From Pleurocapsa sp. FMAR1 (GTDB lineage Bacteria; Cyanobacteriota; Cyanobacteriia; Cyanobacteriales; Xenococcaceae): DNA of 64,000 bases. This document shows positions 35,639 through 45,381 of the stretch, piece by piece (the first letter of the stretch is position 1; each line of letters opens with the position of its first letter). Location of the stretch: assembly GCF_963665995.1 (NCBI RefSeq), contig NZ_OY762512.1, positions 2,232,001 through 2,296,000 of the forward strand, written 5' to 3'. The position numbers and the translations under genes are program-made. The notes under the pieces were generated by a model. It did not search any database. It saw only the letters and a list, made by a program, of their open reading frames with translations, and was not told the DNA's origin.

Positions 35639-35935
35639 ATGGCTAACGGTAATTTAGATCAAAACCATCCTCAGAATAAAAAAGATCGCCTCACCGTAGA
35701 CCATTTACTAAAAACGCAGTCAGATCCTAATGAGCGTGAATTGGTAGAATTAGCACGATTAATTATTCGCTATCGCAACTTTCCTGGGGCGCGAGATATC
35801 CAAAGAGATTTAAAAGTAGCTTTAGACAGCTGGAAGCTAACTGAAGAAGAACTGTATACCAAAACCCGTGTTATTCACGGGGCAGGAATGGTATATAGAC
35901 GCACAGCAACAGGGGAAGAACAGGATTGGACTTAA
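35639..35935 (+). CDS. DUF3288-like cyanobacterial protein
   Basis: A soluble protein of 98 residues from the ATG at 35639. The pattern DQNHPQNKKDRLTVDHLL, then ELARLIIRYRNFPGARDIQR and LTEEELYTKTRVIH, fits my memory of the cyanobacterial DUF3288 family. The function is unknown. A TTG two codons upstream is the other possible start. Confidence 0.65.
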   Translation: MANGNLDQNHPQNKKDRLTVDHLLKTQSDPNERELVELARLIIRYRNFPGARDIQRDLKVALDSWKLTEEELYTKTRVIHGAGMVYRRTATGEEQDWT

Positions 35936-35969
35936 TTAGAACTTTTTGAGTAAATTAAAAGTATAAGTC

Positions 35970-37301
35970 TTATTTAAGACAGCGATCGATCAATTCCTTA
36001 ACACCACTTACGGGAAAAATTGCTACTTTCAACTGGCGAGCAACATCTGCAACTGTCATATCGTCCAAGAACTTTGTATCGTCGTGCTTCAGCATCAAAG
36101 AAGGTAACAAAATTCCCTCCCCCATATCTTTTCCCTTTAAACCTGCTAGTAAATCCTGTCCTGTCAACAAGCCTGTAACGGTAATCTCTTGTCCCCAATA
36201 CTGACTATTTAGAGCAACTAAATTAACTTCCAACCCCTTAACTGCATTAAGCCGATCCACTATAGGTTTAAATGCTTGTTCGACTGCATTACCAACTACC
36301 CAGGTAAAACGACGAGGCTGATTAATTGCTTTGGGTAACATTTTTCTAGCCGTGGCTTGAAATTGCTTAAGAAATAAACGAATTGAACCAACGCCATTGT
36401 CAATTTGGGGATAATCTTCATAGTGAGATTCTGAGGGAACATCCTGGCGGGCAATTAAAAACCATTCATCGGCTAACCAAACAAAGTTGCTGCCAAACTG
36501 CTGTATAAACTTTTGCTGTAGCTGCTGTACCTGTTCGATCACTTCCATGGCTTTAGCTTGACCTATAGGTATTAACTCATCTTCTGAAGGACGAAACTTA
36601 GTTAAGCCGACGGGAACTACTGCCACCGAAGCTACTGCGGGAATATCTCCCTGATGGAACGAGGCTAAATCTGAAAGAGTTCTTGCCAAATGTATTCCGT
36701 CATTGATGCCAGGACATACTACCACCTGGGCATGAATCTGTAAGCGTCTTGCTTGAAACCACTCGAACTGGGACATGATTAAGCCAGCACGATTGTTTTT
36801 GAGCAAACGAGTTCTAACTTCTGGTTCGGTGGCGTGTACAGAAACATACAAAGGCGAAAGGCGCATCTGTTCGATCCGTCGCCATTCTTTATCTGTCAGA
36901 TTTGTCAGCGTCAAATAGCTGCCATAAAGAAAGCTGAGACGATAATCGTCATCTTTTAAGTAAAGGCTTTGGCGTTTACCAGTCGGCTGCTGATCGATAA
37001 AGCAAAATGGACAATGATTATTACACTGAATTAGACCATCAAATAAAGCCGTTTCAAATTCTAGCCCCAGATCATCATCATAATCTTTCTCAATTTCAAT
37101 CTGATGAGTGTTTCCCGCAGTATCAACTACTTCTAACTCTAAATACTCATCGCTACACAAAAAACGATAGTCAATTAGATCTCGTGGTTGGGTTTGATTA
37201 ATCGAAACGATCGCATCACCAATTTCAAACCCAATCTCTTCGGCAATCGAATCTGGCAATACACCGCTAATTTTGGCTGGTTGAATAGTAGCTTGACTCA
37301 T
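35970..37301 (-). CDS. Radical SAM protein of the TIGR03279/DUF512 type
   Basis: Three regions are seen in 443 residues: an N-terminal PDZ-like domain (ISGVLPDSIAEEIGFEIGDA), an unusual radical SAM cluster motif CNNHCPFCF with Cys93, Cys97 and Cys100, and a C-terminal DUF512 region. The set matches the putative Fe-S oxidoreductase family conserved in cyanobacteria (TIGR03279). Its reaction is not known to me. A 14-mer shared with the repeat near 28.6 kb lies just upstream of its start. Confidence 0.88.
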   Translation of the reverse strand: MSQATIQPAKISGVLPDSIAEEIGFEIGDAIVSINQTQPRDLIDYRFLCSDEYLELEVVDTAGNTHQIEIEKDYDDDLGLEFETALFDGLIQCNNHCPFCFIDQQPTGKRQSLYLKDDDYRLSFLYGSYLTLTNLTDKEWRRIEQMRLSPLYVSVHATEPEVRTRLLKNNRAGLIMSQFEWFQARRLQIHAQVVVCPGINDGIHLARTLSDLASFHQGDIPAVASVAVVPVGLTKFRPSEDELIPIGQAKAMEVIEQVQQLQQKFIQQFGSNFVWLADEWFLIARQDVPSESHYEDYPQIDNGVGSIRLFLKQFQATARKMLPKAINQPRRFTWVVGNAVEQAFKPIVDRLNAVKGLEVNLVALNSQYWGQEITVTGLLTGQDLLAGLKGKDMGEGILLPSLMLKHDDTKFLDDMTVADVARQLKVAIFPVSGVKELIDRCLK

Positions 37302-37394
37302 AATAGCTTGATGATATCAAGAATTAACTGTTGAAGGAAGTTGTAATTTGGTCAAAGCGATCGCAACTTCCTAATTCATCGGCAGTACAGTTAC

Positions 37395-39689
37395 TTATAA
37401 CAAAAAGCTAAGTGCATCTGAACTATTAGCTTGTTCAGCGTCTTTTACTATCTGCATCCACTCTTGTTTCAGTTTAATATCTTCAGTATTGGAATCAAAC
37501 TCGTCTGGCAAAATTTCAGCTATATAATAACTCAAAAACTTACGCCAATCATCTCTAACTTGAGGATTTTGAAAAGCTTTGTCTCTAAATTGTCTTATCA
37601 TACTGGCAAATTCTTGAGGTGGATTGAGTGATAGTTTTCTAATTTCTTCTCTAGAACCATCGATCACTTTTTGACATTTCTTTGTAAGAACGCTAATAAT
37701 GTAATTTTCTGGGTTGTTTCTTCTCTTATTAGTTATTCCAGGCTCTAGATCCCAAAAGTCAGGAGTGTATTTTAAATACTTTTCAGATTGTACAGTAATT
37801 ATTTTAGTTATGATAGCTTCATAGGTAACGTTATATTCTTTTACGAATATGATTGCTGCTTTGAGGTGTTGAATATCTAATTCTTGAGGTATTTTTTGTT
37901 CAAAATCTTCAAAAAATCGTGAATTTCCAGGGTTAATTATTTTTAAATTACCAGACTTTACTAATACATCCGCTATTCTAATTTGTGATACTTCAAGTGA
38001 TTCGGCTAATAATGAATTTATGTTATTAAATGGGTTAGTAATATCACTTTTAATAATATTTAAAAGTGAAGTAATCGCTGCTGAAGGATGTTGATCTTTT
38101 CCAAATTCCATAATTTTTTCATTTATTTTTTTAGAATTAGGTAGAAAACTTTTATTATTCCATTCCTCTATTTTATGATTGATAATATTTCTGAAATTAT
38201 CATCATTATTATTGTTTACAGCTTGCTTAGCTTTTGCAGTCATCTCATTAACTAAATCATTTAACTGATTTCCAAGACTATCAAAAAAGATATTAAACCA
38301 ATCAGTATATTTTGTAGTTAGATTGCCAAAATTACTTGTTGTAGATTCTTGGTTATAAACTGAAGCTTTATTTAGCTCTATTTCAATATTACTTTGAACT
38401 GATTTTAATTCTTCTTGACAATTTTTGGCATATTGTCTATCTAAATTTTCAAGATTAGTGGCTAAATGTTGAAGAATGGGGTTTAAAATGTTGCTTGTCA
38501 CCTCTTTTTCGTCAGCACAGTTAGCCATAACAACATTTGCCACAATATTCTTACCCATATATGTTTGACAAAAGCTTTCACACGCTGATTTATTATCTTT
38601 ATCCGAAGAAGGATAATAATTAGCAACATAAAAAGACCACTCTTTAAGAGACAGATTTGGAATAGCATTTTTATCAATTAAACTATATAGTTGATCGTTA
38701 ATTTCATGGTTTATCCTGCCATTAAAATCTGGCATAACCATCAACAATACAAAATCAATTTCCTCTCCAATTTCTCGCAAAGAATTTTCTAAATTATGGC
38801 TTTTTCCATCTCCAAAACCTGGCATATCGACAAAAGAAAGTTTTTGTATTCCCATTTCTTCTGATTTAGGAAAGGAACACTCAATATTGATTTCTTTGAC
38901 TCCTAAGTACTTAAGATTATCCTCACTATCTTGAGTAACATAATTTCTAAGTTCTGATTCATTAATATATTTAGTACTTCCGTCTAATAAAACATCAGTA
39001 TTATTTTTCTTGAAATCATCTTTTAGTTTTGTATGAAAATTTTCGAGATGGCTATATTTAGTTTTCTTCACCTGTTCATTTTTATCTAGTAATTGAGGTA
39101 ATGGCTTCTCTACAAAATCACTTATATTTTTAGGTATAGGTTCTAGTTTTAGTACTTTGTAGTAAGGAATAATGACTTCTTCTAAAAAAGAATCTTCATA
39201 ATGAAACTTGACTATGATATTAGTTTTTTTATCTTTATTTGAACCTGAAAGATGAGAAATTCTACTTAATACAGCCGTACAGTCTCCACTTTTACCACTA
39301 GGGATTATGTTTTCATTTAGTCCTGTTAAAGTCTGTAATAATCTGCTTTTGCCTTGTCCAGCCATTCCAAATACTGCAATATTAAGAGTATCTCTGCTAA
39401 ATCTAGATTGAAGTTTTGCAAGCTGACTTTGTTCTTTTCTGAGTTTTTTAATTAGGTTTTGGAAATTGACGTTTTTTAATTTTAATCGAGTGGGCTTATC
39501 TTTAAGCCCGTTCATAATATTAAATTGTTCGATATTGAGATTTTCTAAACATTTTAGTAATTTATCTATGTTGCTTTTTGTGACTTTAACTTTTTCTGCA
39601 AATTTGCGACGTTTATTGAGGATATTATCTATTTGGATAGAAAAATTAGTTTGGGTTATATCAATATACTGGTTAATTGATTGAGTCAT
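37395..39689 (-). CDS. Large dynamin-like P-loop GTPase
   Basis: This 764-residue protein has G1 AVFGMAGQGKSRLLQ near residue 110, a G2-like threonine in GKSGDCTAVLSR, and G3 FVDMPGFGDG near residue 288. Long helical and coiled-coil regions precede and follow the GTPase, as in bacterial dynamin-like proteins. These act on membranes, and some take part in phage or stress defence. There is no clear G4 N/TKxD; VANYYPSSD or VMANCADEKE may stand in. The gene is AT-rich and has no HIP1 site, unlike its neighbours, which suggests acquisition. No transmembrane segment is obvious. Confidence 0.7.
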   Translation of the reverse strand: MTQSINQYIDITQTNFSIQIDNILNKRRKFAEKVKVTKSNIDKLLKCLENLNIEQFNIMNGLKDKPTRLKLKNVNFQNLIKKLRKEQSQLAKLQSRFSRDTLNIAVFGMAGQGKSRLLQTLTGLNENIIPSGKSGDCTAVLSRISHLSGSNKDKKTNIIVKFHYEDSFLEEVIIPYYKVLKLEPIPKNISDFVEKPLPQLLDKNEQVKKTKYSHLENFHTKLKDDFKKNNTDVLLDGSTKYINESELRNYVTQDSEDNLKYLGVKEINIECSFPKSEEMGIQKLSFVDMPGFGDGKSHNLENSLREIGEEIDFVLLMVMPDFNGRINHEINDQLYSLIDKNAIPNLSLKEWSFYVANYYPSSDKDNKSACESFCQTYMGKNIVANVVMANCADEKEVTSNILNPILQHLATNLENLDRQYAKNCQEELKSVQSNIEIELNKASVYNQESTTSNFGNLTTKYTDWFNIFFDSLGNQLNDLVNEMTAKAKQAVNNNNDDNFRNIINHKIEEWNNKSFLPNSKKINEKIMEFGKDQHPSAAITSLLNIIKSDITNPFNNINSLLAESLEVSQIRIADVLVKSGNLKIINPGNSRFFEDFEQKIPQELDIQHLKAAIIFVKEYNVTYEAIITKIITVQSEKYLKYTPDFWDLEPGITNKRRNNPENYIISVLTKKCQKVIDGSREEIRKLSLNPPQEFASMIRQFRDKAFQNPQVRDDWRKFLSYYIAEILPDEFDSNTEDIKLKQEWMQIVKDAEQANSSDALSFLL

Positions 39690-39847
39690 ATAAAGTAATT
39701 AATTGTTTAGATTAACTTGAGTTCTAATCTAAATATTCCCAAATTACTTAATTGACCTAACATTACCGAGAGCGTAACTGCTTGAATGCAAAAAACTCAG
39801 TGTGTATACAATTTATTCATTACCTGTGCGCTCTCATCCTTTATCCC

Positions 39848-40843
39848 TTATACATTCTCAATCCATCCCAAAGCCAAGGCAGCCAAAATAAAGACTCCAA
39901 ATCCTAATCTATACCAAACAAATACCCAGGTACTTCTTCTTTGTAAGAATTTAAGCAACCAGGCGATCGCCAAATAAGAAAATACCGCCGAAGATATTAA
40001 TCCAGCTACTAGAGGAACTAGCCCAGAACTGGCTGCACCACTACTAACCATATCCTTTAATTCTACAAACCCAGACAGAGCGATCGCAGGTATACCTAGT
40101 AAAAAAGAAAATTTAGCTGCCGTTGCTCGTTCTAAATTATTAAACAAACCAGCCGTCAGGGTTGAACCTGAGCGAGATACCCCAGGTATAATTGCTAGTG
40201 CTTGAGCGCAACCCAATAAAATGCCGTCTTTGAGCTTTAAATCTTGGAAATTACGTTTTTGATTACCTACACTTTCTGCTAAAGCCAGGAATAAAGCCAT
40301 GACAATCGAGACAATGGCAATTGACGGCATACTTCTGAGAATATTTTCATAAAATGGCGGTTCAAAAACTTTTAAGATTAAACCTAAAAGTACAATTGGC
40401 ACAGTTCCGACTGCAATTCCTACCGCCAACCAAAAAGCTTGAGAATCATAATTTCTAGTACGAACTGCCCTAATCATTCCCGTGGTAATTTGACTAATAT
40501 CCGACCAAAAATAAGATAAAACCGCAGCTAAACTACCAAGCTGAATTACAGCAGAAAATGCAACCCCAGGATCGTCCCAGCCCAAAAAAACGGGAACTGC
40601 TTTTAAGTGTGCCGTACTACTTATAGGAATAAATTCTGTAGCCCCTTGAACGAAACCTAAAACGATCGCCTGAAACAAATTTACTTGAGTGACTCCCCCT
40701 ACCGCTTTACTTCCTTGAGCCACTACATCTGGAGATAAAGCTGCCGCCAAATTACGATCAAACCCCAAGGCAATAAGGCTTAATATAAGTCCAGCCCCTA
40801 GAAAAGAAACATATTTTAAATATTTTTTAGTTGACGCGGGCAT
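39848..40843 (-). CDS. uppP: Undecaprenyl-diphosphate phosphatase UppP (BacA)
   Basis: Family motifs are clear: IVLGFVQGATEFIPISSTAHL and IPGVSRSGSTLTAGLF, within a many-helix membrane protein. The enzyme removes a phosphate from undecaprenyl pyrophosphate to recycle the lipid carrier for peptidoglycan and polysaccharide. At 331 residues it is longer than E. coli BacA because of an N-terminal membrane segment (~45 residues), which is common in cyanobacteria. Confidence 0.93.
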   Translation of the reverse strand: MPASTKKYLKYVSFLGAGLILSLIALGFDRNLAAALSPDVVAQGSKAVGGVTQVNLFQAIVLGFVQGATEFIPISSTAHLKAVPVFLGWDDPGVAFSAVIQLGSLAAVLSYFWSDISQITTGMIRAVRTRNYDSQAFWLAVGIAVGTVPIVLLGLILKVFEPPFYENILRSMPSIAIVSIVMALFLALAESVGNQKRNFQDLKLKDGILLGCAQALAIIPGVSRSGSTLTAGLFNNLERATAAKFSFLLGIPAIALSGFVELKDMVSSGAASSGLVPLVAGLISSAVFSYLAIAWLLKFLQRRSTWVFVWYRLGFGVFILAALALGWIENV

Positions 40844-41002
40844 AGTATATTAATTCCCAATCCCAAATATTTATTAAGTCTCAAGCATATCGTAAATCTC
40901 TTTTAAGCCAAGCATTTTAAATGAATAATTAAATTTAGATATGATAAAAAGTGGGTACACTTAAAAAATTGCTAAAAATTAAAATATTAATTTGGTAAAA
41001 GT

Positions 41003-41662
41003 ATGAGTTATGCAACTACTTCCGCTAGGGCAGAAATCAACGAATTGCGTCGTCTTAAAACCTTGCTTCCTCCTGAATTACAAAGCTGGGTAATTGTCGA
41101 AGGCTCAACAGAAGTCAATCCTCCTCTCATCCGTAGTGAAGAAATTGGTAAAGATGAAATTGAAATTCAGATCGATCTAGCTAAATGGGACAATCTAGCC
41201 ATCGATCAGCGTAATTTGCTATTTTGGCATGAAGTAGCTAGAGTACAAAATGATAGCATCCCTAAAGAAGGATGGGAAATGGCTGCTTTGGCTATTGGCT
41301 TGGGTGGTGCTGTCGGGGAATTATGGGTACAGGATGGCTTATTATTGCTTTTGGCTATGTCTTTGTGTGGTATTTCAGGATATCGCCTGTGGCAGAAAAA
41401 CAGTAGCGAAAAGACCCTTACCGAGGCCATCGAAGCTGATGAAAAAGCGATCGCTTTAGCTACTCGGTTTGGTTATTCTTTACCCAATGCCTATAAAAGT
41501 TTGGGCAGTGCTTTGAAAACACTCGTTGAAATGACCCCTAGTCGTCGCAAAAGAAAAAAATACGAAGAGCGTTTACAGGCTCTTCGTCGCAGTGCAACTA
41601 GAGAAAAAGCTAGAACACAAGAGGGAAGAGAGCCGATCAGCAGAAGGGAAAATAGACTCTAA
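41003..41662 (+). CDS. DUF3318-like cyanobacterial membrane protein
   Basis: The 219-residue protein has a soluble N-terminal part (RAEINELRRLKTLLPPELQS), a WHEVARVQ segment, two closely spaced membrane helices (MAALAIGLGGAVGELWVQDG and LLLLLAMSLCGISGYRLW) and a basic C-terminus. It matches my memory of DUF3318, a family restricted to cyanobacteria. The function is unknown. Confidence 0.7.
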   Translation: MSYATTSARAEINELRRLKTLLPPELQSWVIVEGSTEVNPPLIRSEEIGKDEIEIQIDLAKWDNLAIDQRNLLFWHEVARVQNDSIPKEGWEMAALAIGLGGAVGELWVQDGLLLLLAMSLCGISGYRLWQKNSSEKTLTEAIEADEKAIALATRFGYSLPNAYKSLGSALKTLVEMTPSRRKRKKYEERLQALRRSATREKARTQEGREPISRRENRL

Positions 41663-41953
41663 ATTTTGATTAAAGCAAAATTAAGCTCAAACTCATATAT
41701 TTGCCAATGGGTTTTACTTTTGAGCAAGATAAGTAAATCAAGTGTAAAATTAAGCCAAGAATGTATGAATGATTACTGGCATTATTCATACTATTTAAGT
41801 TGAGCCTACAAATGGATTAGAAAGTATAGTCGTTAATAACGGTTAAATTAGATAGGATAACCGTATGGTCAGAAGTTTATTTAACTTGCTTTAATGCTTT
41901 TATCTCCATCTAATAAATAAATTACTTTTGCTAATAACCAAAATTGAGAATTA

Positions 41954-42931
41954 ATGATTGATGAGACACCGGATATTCGGTTCCCCCAGTCCCTTCTTCA
42001 GGACAGTGCGATCGTACAACTACCTGAACGTCTGACAGTTTTAGAGGCCGTAGCCTTCAAGCAAACTGTCAGCAATTTATTGCAGCAAAAAACTGCTCAT
42101 CAGCAAATAACTCTCGACTTTAGCAAAACCAGATTTATTGATAGCAGTGGCATTGGCGCACTTATTGCTAGTTTGAAGTCTGCTCAAGGAAAAGACATTG
42201 AATTAGCTTTAGAATCAGTTCAGCCTCCAGTGATGGCTACTCTGGCGATGACGGGTTTGGTTGACGTACTGAACATAAAATCTTCAGCAGCATGGTCAAA
42301 CAAAGAACACCGAGAAACTACTCATCCTTCAGTTAGATCTATAGTCAAAAGAATTATAGATATTGGGGGAGCATTAGTGGGATTAATGATTATGGTCATC
42401 ATTTTTTTGCCCATTGCGATCGTCATTAAACTTGGCAGCCCTGGTCCTATACTATTTAAACAGACTCGCTGCGGCTGGATGGGCAAAAAATTTCAAATTT
42501 GGAAATTTCGCTCTATGTATGCCAATGCCGAAGCAATGAAAAAGCAGGTTGAAAATCAAGCTAGTGGAGCTTTTTTTAAGAACGATAATGACCCGCGCAT
42601 TACTAAAATCGGTCACTTCTTGCGCCGTACTAGCCTCGATGAGTTTCCGCAGTTTTGGAATGTTCTTAAAGGAGATATGAGTTTAGTCGGTACTCGCCCT
42701 CCAACTCCAGAAGAAGTAGAAACATATCAAATACCAGAGTGGCAGAGATTAGACGTAAAGCCTGGAATGACGGGAGAGTGGCAGGTAAATGGTCGTTCTC
42801 AGGTACGCAATTTTGAAGATGTGATTAAGCTAGATCTAAAATATCAGCACAACTGGAATTTGCGATATGATCTCAAGCTAATCTTTAAAACAATTTTGGT
42901 AGTTTTTAATAGAAATAATGGCGCAGTCTAG
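41954..42931 (+). CDS. STAS domain fused to undecaprenyl-phosphate glycosylphosphotransferase
   Basis: Residues ~18-112 form a STAS (anti-sigma-antagonist-type) domain with the phosphorylatable motif IDSSGIGAL (Asp63-Ser64-Ser65-Gly66). Residues ~128-325 form a bacterial sugar transferase (WcaJ/PssY type): one membrane segment ([19 protein letters not shown]), [40 protein letters not shown] and [14 protein letters not shown]. The enzyme loads the first sugar phosphate on the lipid carrier at the membrane. The STAS part suggests control by a Ser kinase/phosphatase switch, which is inference. Confidence 0.88.
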   Translation: MIDETPDIRFPQSLLQDSAIVQLPERLTVLEAVAFKQTVSNLLQQKTAHQQITLDFSKTRFIDSSGIGALIASLKSAQGKDIELALESVQPPVMATLAMTGLVDVLNIKSSAAWSNKEHRETTHPSVRSIVKRIIDIGGALVGLMIMVIIFLPIAIVIKLGSPGPILFKQTRCGWMGKKFQIWKFRSMYANAEAMKKQVENQASGAFFKNDNDPRITKIGHFLRRTSLDEFPQFWNVLKGDMSLVGTRPPTPEEVETYQIPEWQRLDVKPGMTGEWQVNGRSQVRNFEDVIKLDLKYQHNWNLRYDLKLIFKTILVVFNRNNGAV

Positions 42932-42944
42932 TAGGGCTTTGCTT

Positions 42945-42979
42945 AAGTAAAAAGTAATAAGTAAAAAGTAATAAGTAAT
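42945..42979. repeat. Heptamer tandem repeat (STRR-type)
   Basis: Five perfect heptamers lie in the short gap between two genes: AAGTAAA, AAGTAAT, AAGTAAA, AAGTAAT, AAGTAAT. They begin 13 bp after the stop codon of the sugar transferase. Confidence 0.85.
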
Positions 42980-43006
42980 AATTAAACAGTTTTATATCTT
43001 GTTTGA

Positions 43007-43906
43007 ATGGCGCAGGTAAAAGAAAGAATAACCATAGCCGTAGTGGGAGATGTCCACGATTTATGGGATGAGCAAGATGAGCTAGCACTAGAACATCTTG
43101 GTGTTGATTTGGTTTTGTTTGTCGGCGATTTTGGTAACGAAGCAGTAGAAGTAGTCCGCAAAATTGCAGCAGTTAAGCTGCCTAAAGCCGTAATTATGGG
43201 CAACCATGATGCTTGGTATAGTGCCTCAGCTTGGGGTAGACAAAAAGCTCCTTACGATCGCTCTCTAGAAGATCGGGTACAGCAGCAGCTAGACTTGTTA
43301 GGCAAAGCTCATGTTGGTTTTTCTGGGCTAGATTTTCCTCAGTTTGATTTATCGGTGGTGGGTAGTCGTCCCTTTAGCTGGGGAGGCTCTACCTGGAGAA
43401 ATAGTCAGTTTTATAGCGATCGCTATCAGATCGAAAACTTTGAAGAGTCAACCCGACAAATTGTCGCTTCTGCTCAAAATTCTCAACACAACACTTTGAT
43501 TTTTATGGGTCACAATGGTCCCTATGGTCTGGGAGACAAGCCAGAGTCTATTTGTGGTCGAGACTGGAAGTCAGAGGGAGGGGACTATGGCGATCCCGAT
43601 CTTACTAAAGCGATCGCCGAAGTTCAAAGCCTAGGCAAATCTATTCCCCTAGTGACTTTTGGACATATGCACCACCATCTTAAATATCCCCCCGCTCAAC
43701 AACGAATTATAACCGAGGTTAGAGATAATACTGTATACTTGAATTCTGCCTGTGTTCCCCGTATAGTAAAAAGCCCTGAAGGTGTCAAGCGCAATTTTTC
43801 TCTAGTTTCACTTGACCACCGAAGAGTTCAAAAAATATCTTTGGTTTGGTTAGATCGCGATTTTGTCATCCAATCAGATGAAATTCTTTATGAAGCTAAA
43901 GCTTAG
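43007..43906 (+). CDS. Metallophosphoesterase of the TIGR04168 type
   Basis: Calcineurin-like metal motifs occur in order: VVGDVHDLWD, FVGDFGN, IMGNHDAWY, FMGHNGPYGLG and FGHMHHHLK. The combination matches my memory of the TIGR04168 family of cyanobacteria and plants. Its substrate is not known. A hairpin with 7-bp arms CTTCCTC and GAGGAAG follows directly after the stop codon. Confidence 0.85.
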   Translation: MAQVKERITIAVVGDVHDLWDEQDELALEHLGVDLVLFVGDFGNEAVEVVRKIAAVKLPKAVIMGNHDAWYSASAWGRQKAPYDRSLEDRVQQQLDLLGKAHVGFSGLDFPQFDLSVVGSRPFSWGGSTWRNSQFYSDRYQIENFEESTRQIVASAQNSQHNTLIFMGHNGPYGLGDKPESICGRDWKSEGGDYGDPDLTKAIAEVQSLGKSIPLVTFGHMHHHLKYPPAQQRIITEVRDNTVYLNSACVPRIVKSPEGVKRNFSLVSLDHRRVQKISLVWLDRDFVIQSDEILYEAKA

Positions 43907-44225
43907 ATCTTCCTCAACCTTCTCGTTGAGCGAGGAAGCACGCTGAATTCATTTCAGCAAGTGCAAGTCTGGCTTGTCTTAATTCTAAAAGGTAATTGTA
44001 GACAGAAAAAAAATTGCTACAGCTACCCAGTCTTCTTAATAGTTATTGGTAGAAACTATGAAGATATATTAAGATACACGCATACAGTACAATTAGAAAT
44101 TTGCTTGACAATTTTCTAAATTATTCACAATGAATATCTCTGTGATAATATCTGGGTGATTATGTAGCAATTGAAATATCAGTTTTACTAATCAACTCAT
44201 TGGTGGAGGAGTTTATCTAAATACA
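43907..44225. other. Intergenic region with two hairpins
   Basis: Hairpin 43909-43938 (CTTCCTC/GAGGAAG) and hairpin 43942-43958 (GCTGAA/TTCAGC) probably end the phosphoesterase transcript. The remainder is AT-rich; TTGACA at 44105-44110 could be a -35 box for the next gene, but no matching -10 stands at the right distance. GGAGGAG lies 15 bp before the GTG start of the next gene. Confidence 0.45.
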
Positions 44226-45296
44226 GTGCAATATAATTTATCTGGGCGATCGCTAAATAGCGGTTTTAAAAATCAGCCACAGCCTTTTAAAATAGGTGTT
44301 ATTGGCGTAGGCAATATGGGACAACACCATGTCCGAATCCTGAGCTTGTTAAAGGATACTGAACTGGTAGGAGTATCTGACTGTAATTTAGCAAGAGGCA
44401 TTGAAATTGCTAGTCGGTATCAAACTCATTTTTATGAAAATTACGCAGAAATGCTGCCTGACGTGGATGCAGTTTGTATAGCTGTTCCCACCAAAGCTCA
44501 TCACGAAGTAGGAAGTAACTGTCTCAAGGCTGGAGTTCATGTTTTGATCGAAAAGCCCATTGCTGCCTCAATTAGTGAAGCTGAATCCTTGGTGAATTTA
44601 GCTGCTGAGACTGGCTGTATTTTGCAAGTTGGTCACATCGAAAGGTTTAACCCTGCCTTTTGTGAGTTAAGTAAAGTAATCCAAACTGAGAGTATTTTAG
44701 CTCTTGAGGCTCGTCGTATGAGTCCCTATTCTAATCGGGCAAACGATGTGTCAGTAGTGTTGGATTTAATGATTCACGATATAGACTTGCTTTTGGAACT
44801 ATCCGCTTCTCCAGTAATTAGGCTAAGTGCTAGTGGAAATACTTCTAATAGTTCGGGAAACTTAGACTACGTAACGGCTAATCTTGGTTTTGCCAATGGT
44901 GTAATAGCAACTTTGACGGCTTCTAAGGTTACTCACCGTAAAATTCGCTGTTTATCAGCACACTGTCAGCATTCTTTAATTGAAACTGATTTTCTCAAAA
45001 ACGAAATCCTGATTCATCGCCATCAACAGCCTAATCTGCAACCCGAACAACAAAAACTCTATAAGCAAGACGGTATTACTGAAAAAGTTTATACCAGCAA
45101 TACTGAACCTATTTATGCTGAAATCGAACATTTTGTCAACTGTATTCGCGGAGGCGATCGCCCTTCCGTTGGTGGGGAGCAAGCTTTAAAAGCTTTACGC
45201 CTAGCAAGCTTGATTGAACAAATGGCGTTAGATGGTAAGATTTGGCATCCTAGCGATGAGCAAAAAATTGTATCTCCCACTATGTCTATTGTTTAA
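44226..45296 (+). CDS. Gfo/Idh/MocA-family NAD(P)-dependent sugar dehydrogenase
   Basis: The N-terminal Rossmann motif is IGVIGVGNMGQHHVRIL, and the catalytic EKP motif is VLIEKPIA. The rest (GHIERFNPAF, DLMIHDIDLLLEL) matches enzymes such as UDP-GlcNAc 3-dehydrogenase and related nucleotide-sugar oxidases. At 356 residues it is typical. The GTG start at 44226 gives a ~19-residue leader before the Rossmann strand. It probably makes an unusual nucleotide sugar for the surface glycan, by context. Confidence 0.85.
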   Translation: MQYNLSGRSLNSGFKNQPQPFKIGVIGVGNMGQHHVRILSLLKDTELVGVSDCNLARGIEIASRYQTHFYENYAEMLPDVDAVCIAVPTKAHHEVGSNCLKAGVHVLIEKPIAASISEAESLVNLAAETGCILQVGHIERFNPAFCELSKVIQTESILALEARRMSPYSNRANDVSVVLDLMIHDIDLLLELSASPVIRLSASGNTSNSSGNLDYVTANLGFANGVIATLTASKVTHRKIRCLSAHCQHSLIETDFLKNEILIHRHQQPNLQPEQQKLYKQDGITEKVYTSNTEPIYAEIEHFVNCIRGGDRPSVGGEQALKALRLASLIEQMALDGKIWHPSDEQKIVSPTMSIV

Positions 45297-45357
45297 ACTG
45301 ATTTTTAAATTGTAATTTTCCTAAAAGCTAATGAATCTTCGGGTTTAGCACTTTCGT

Positions 45358-45376
45358 TGCGGGGATTCCCCCCGCA
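45358..45376. terminator. GC-rich hairpin between convergent genes
   Basis: TGCGGGG and CCCCGCA pair around a 5-nt loop between the 3' ends of the dehydrogenase (plus) and the DUF4864-like gene (minus). It could serve both strands. Confidence 0.55.
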
Positions 45377-45381
45377 TTAAT

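Noticed and set aside
44105-44130. Possible sigma-70 promoter (TTGACA) before the Gfo/Idh/MocA gene
   Set aside because: No -10 like sequence at 16-18 bp; TAATAT lies too far downstream.
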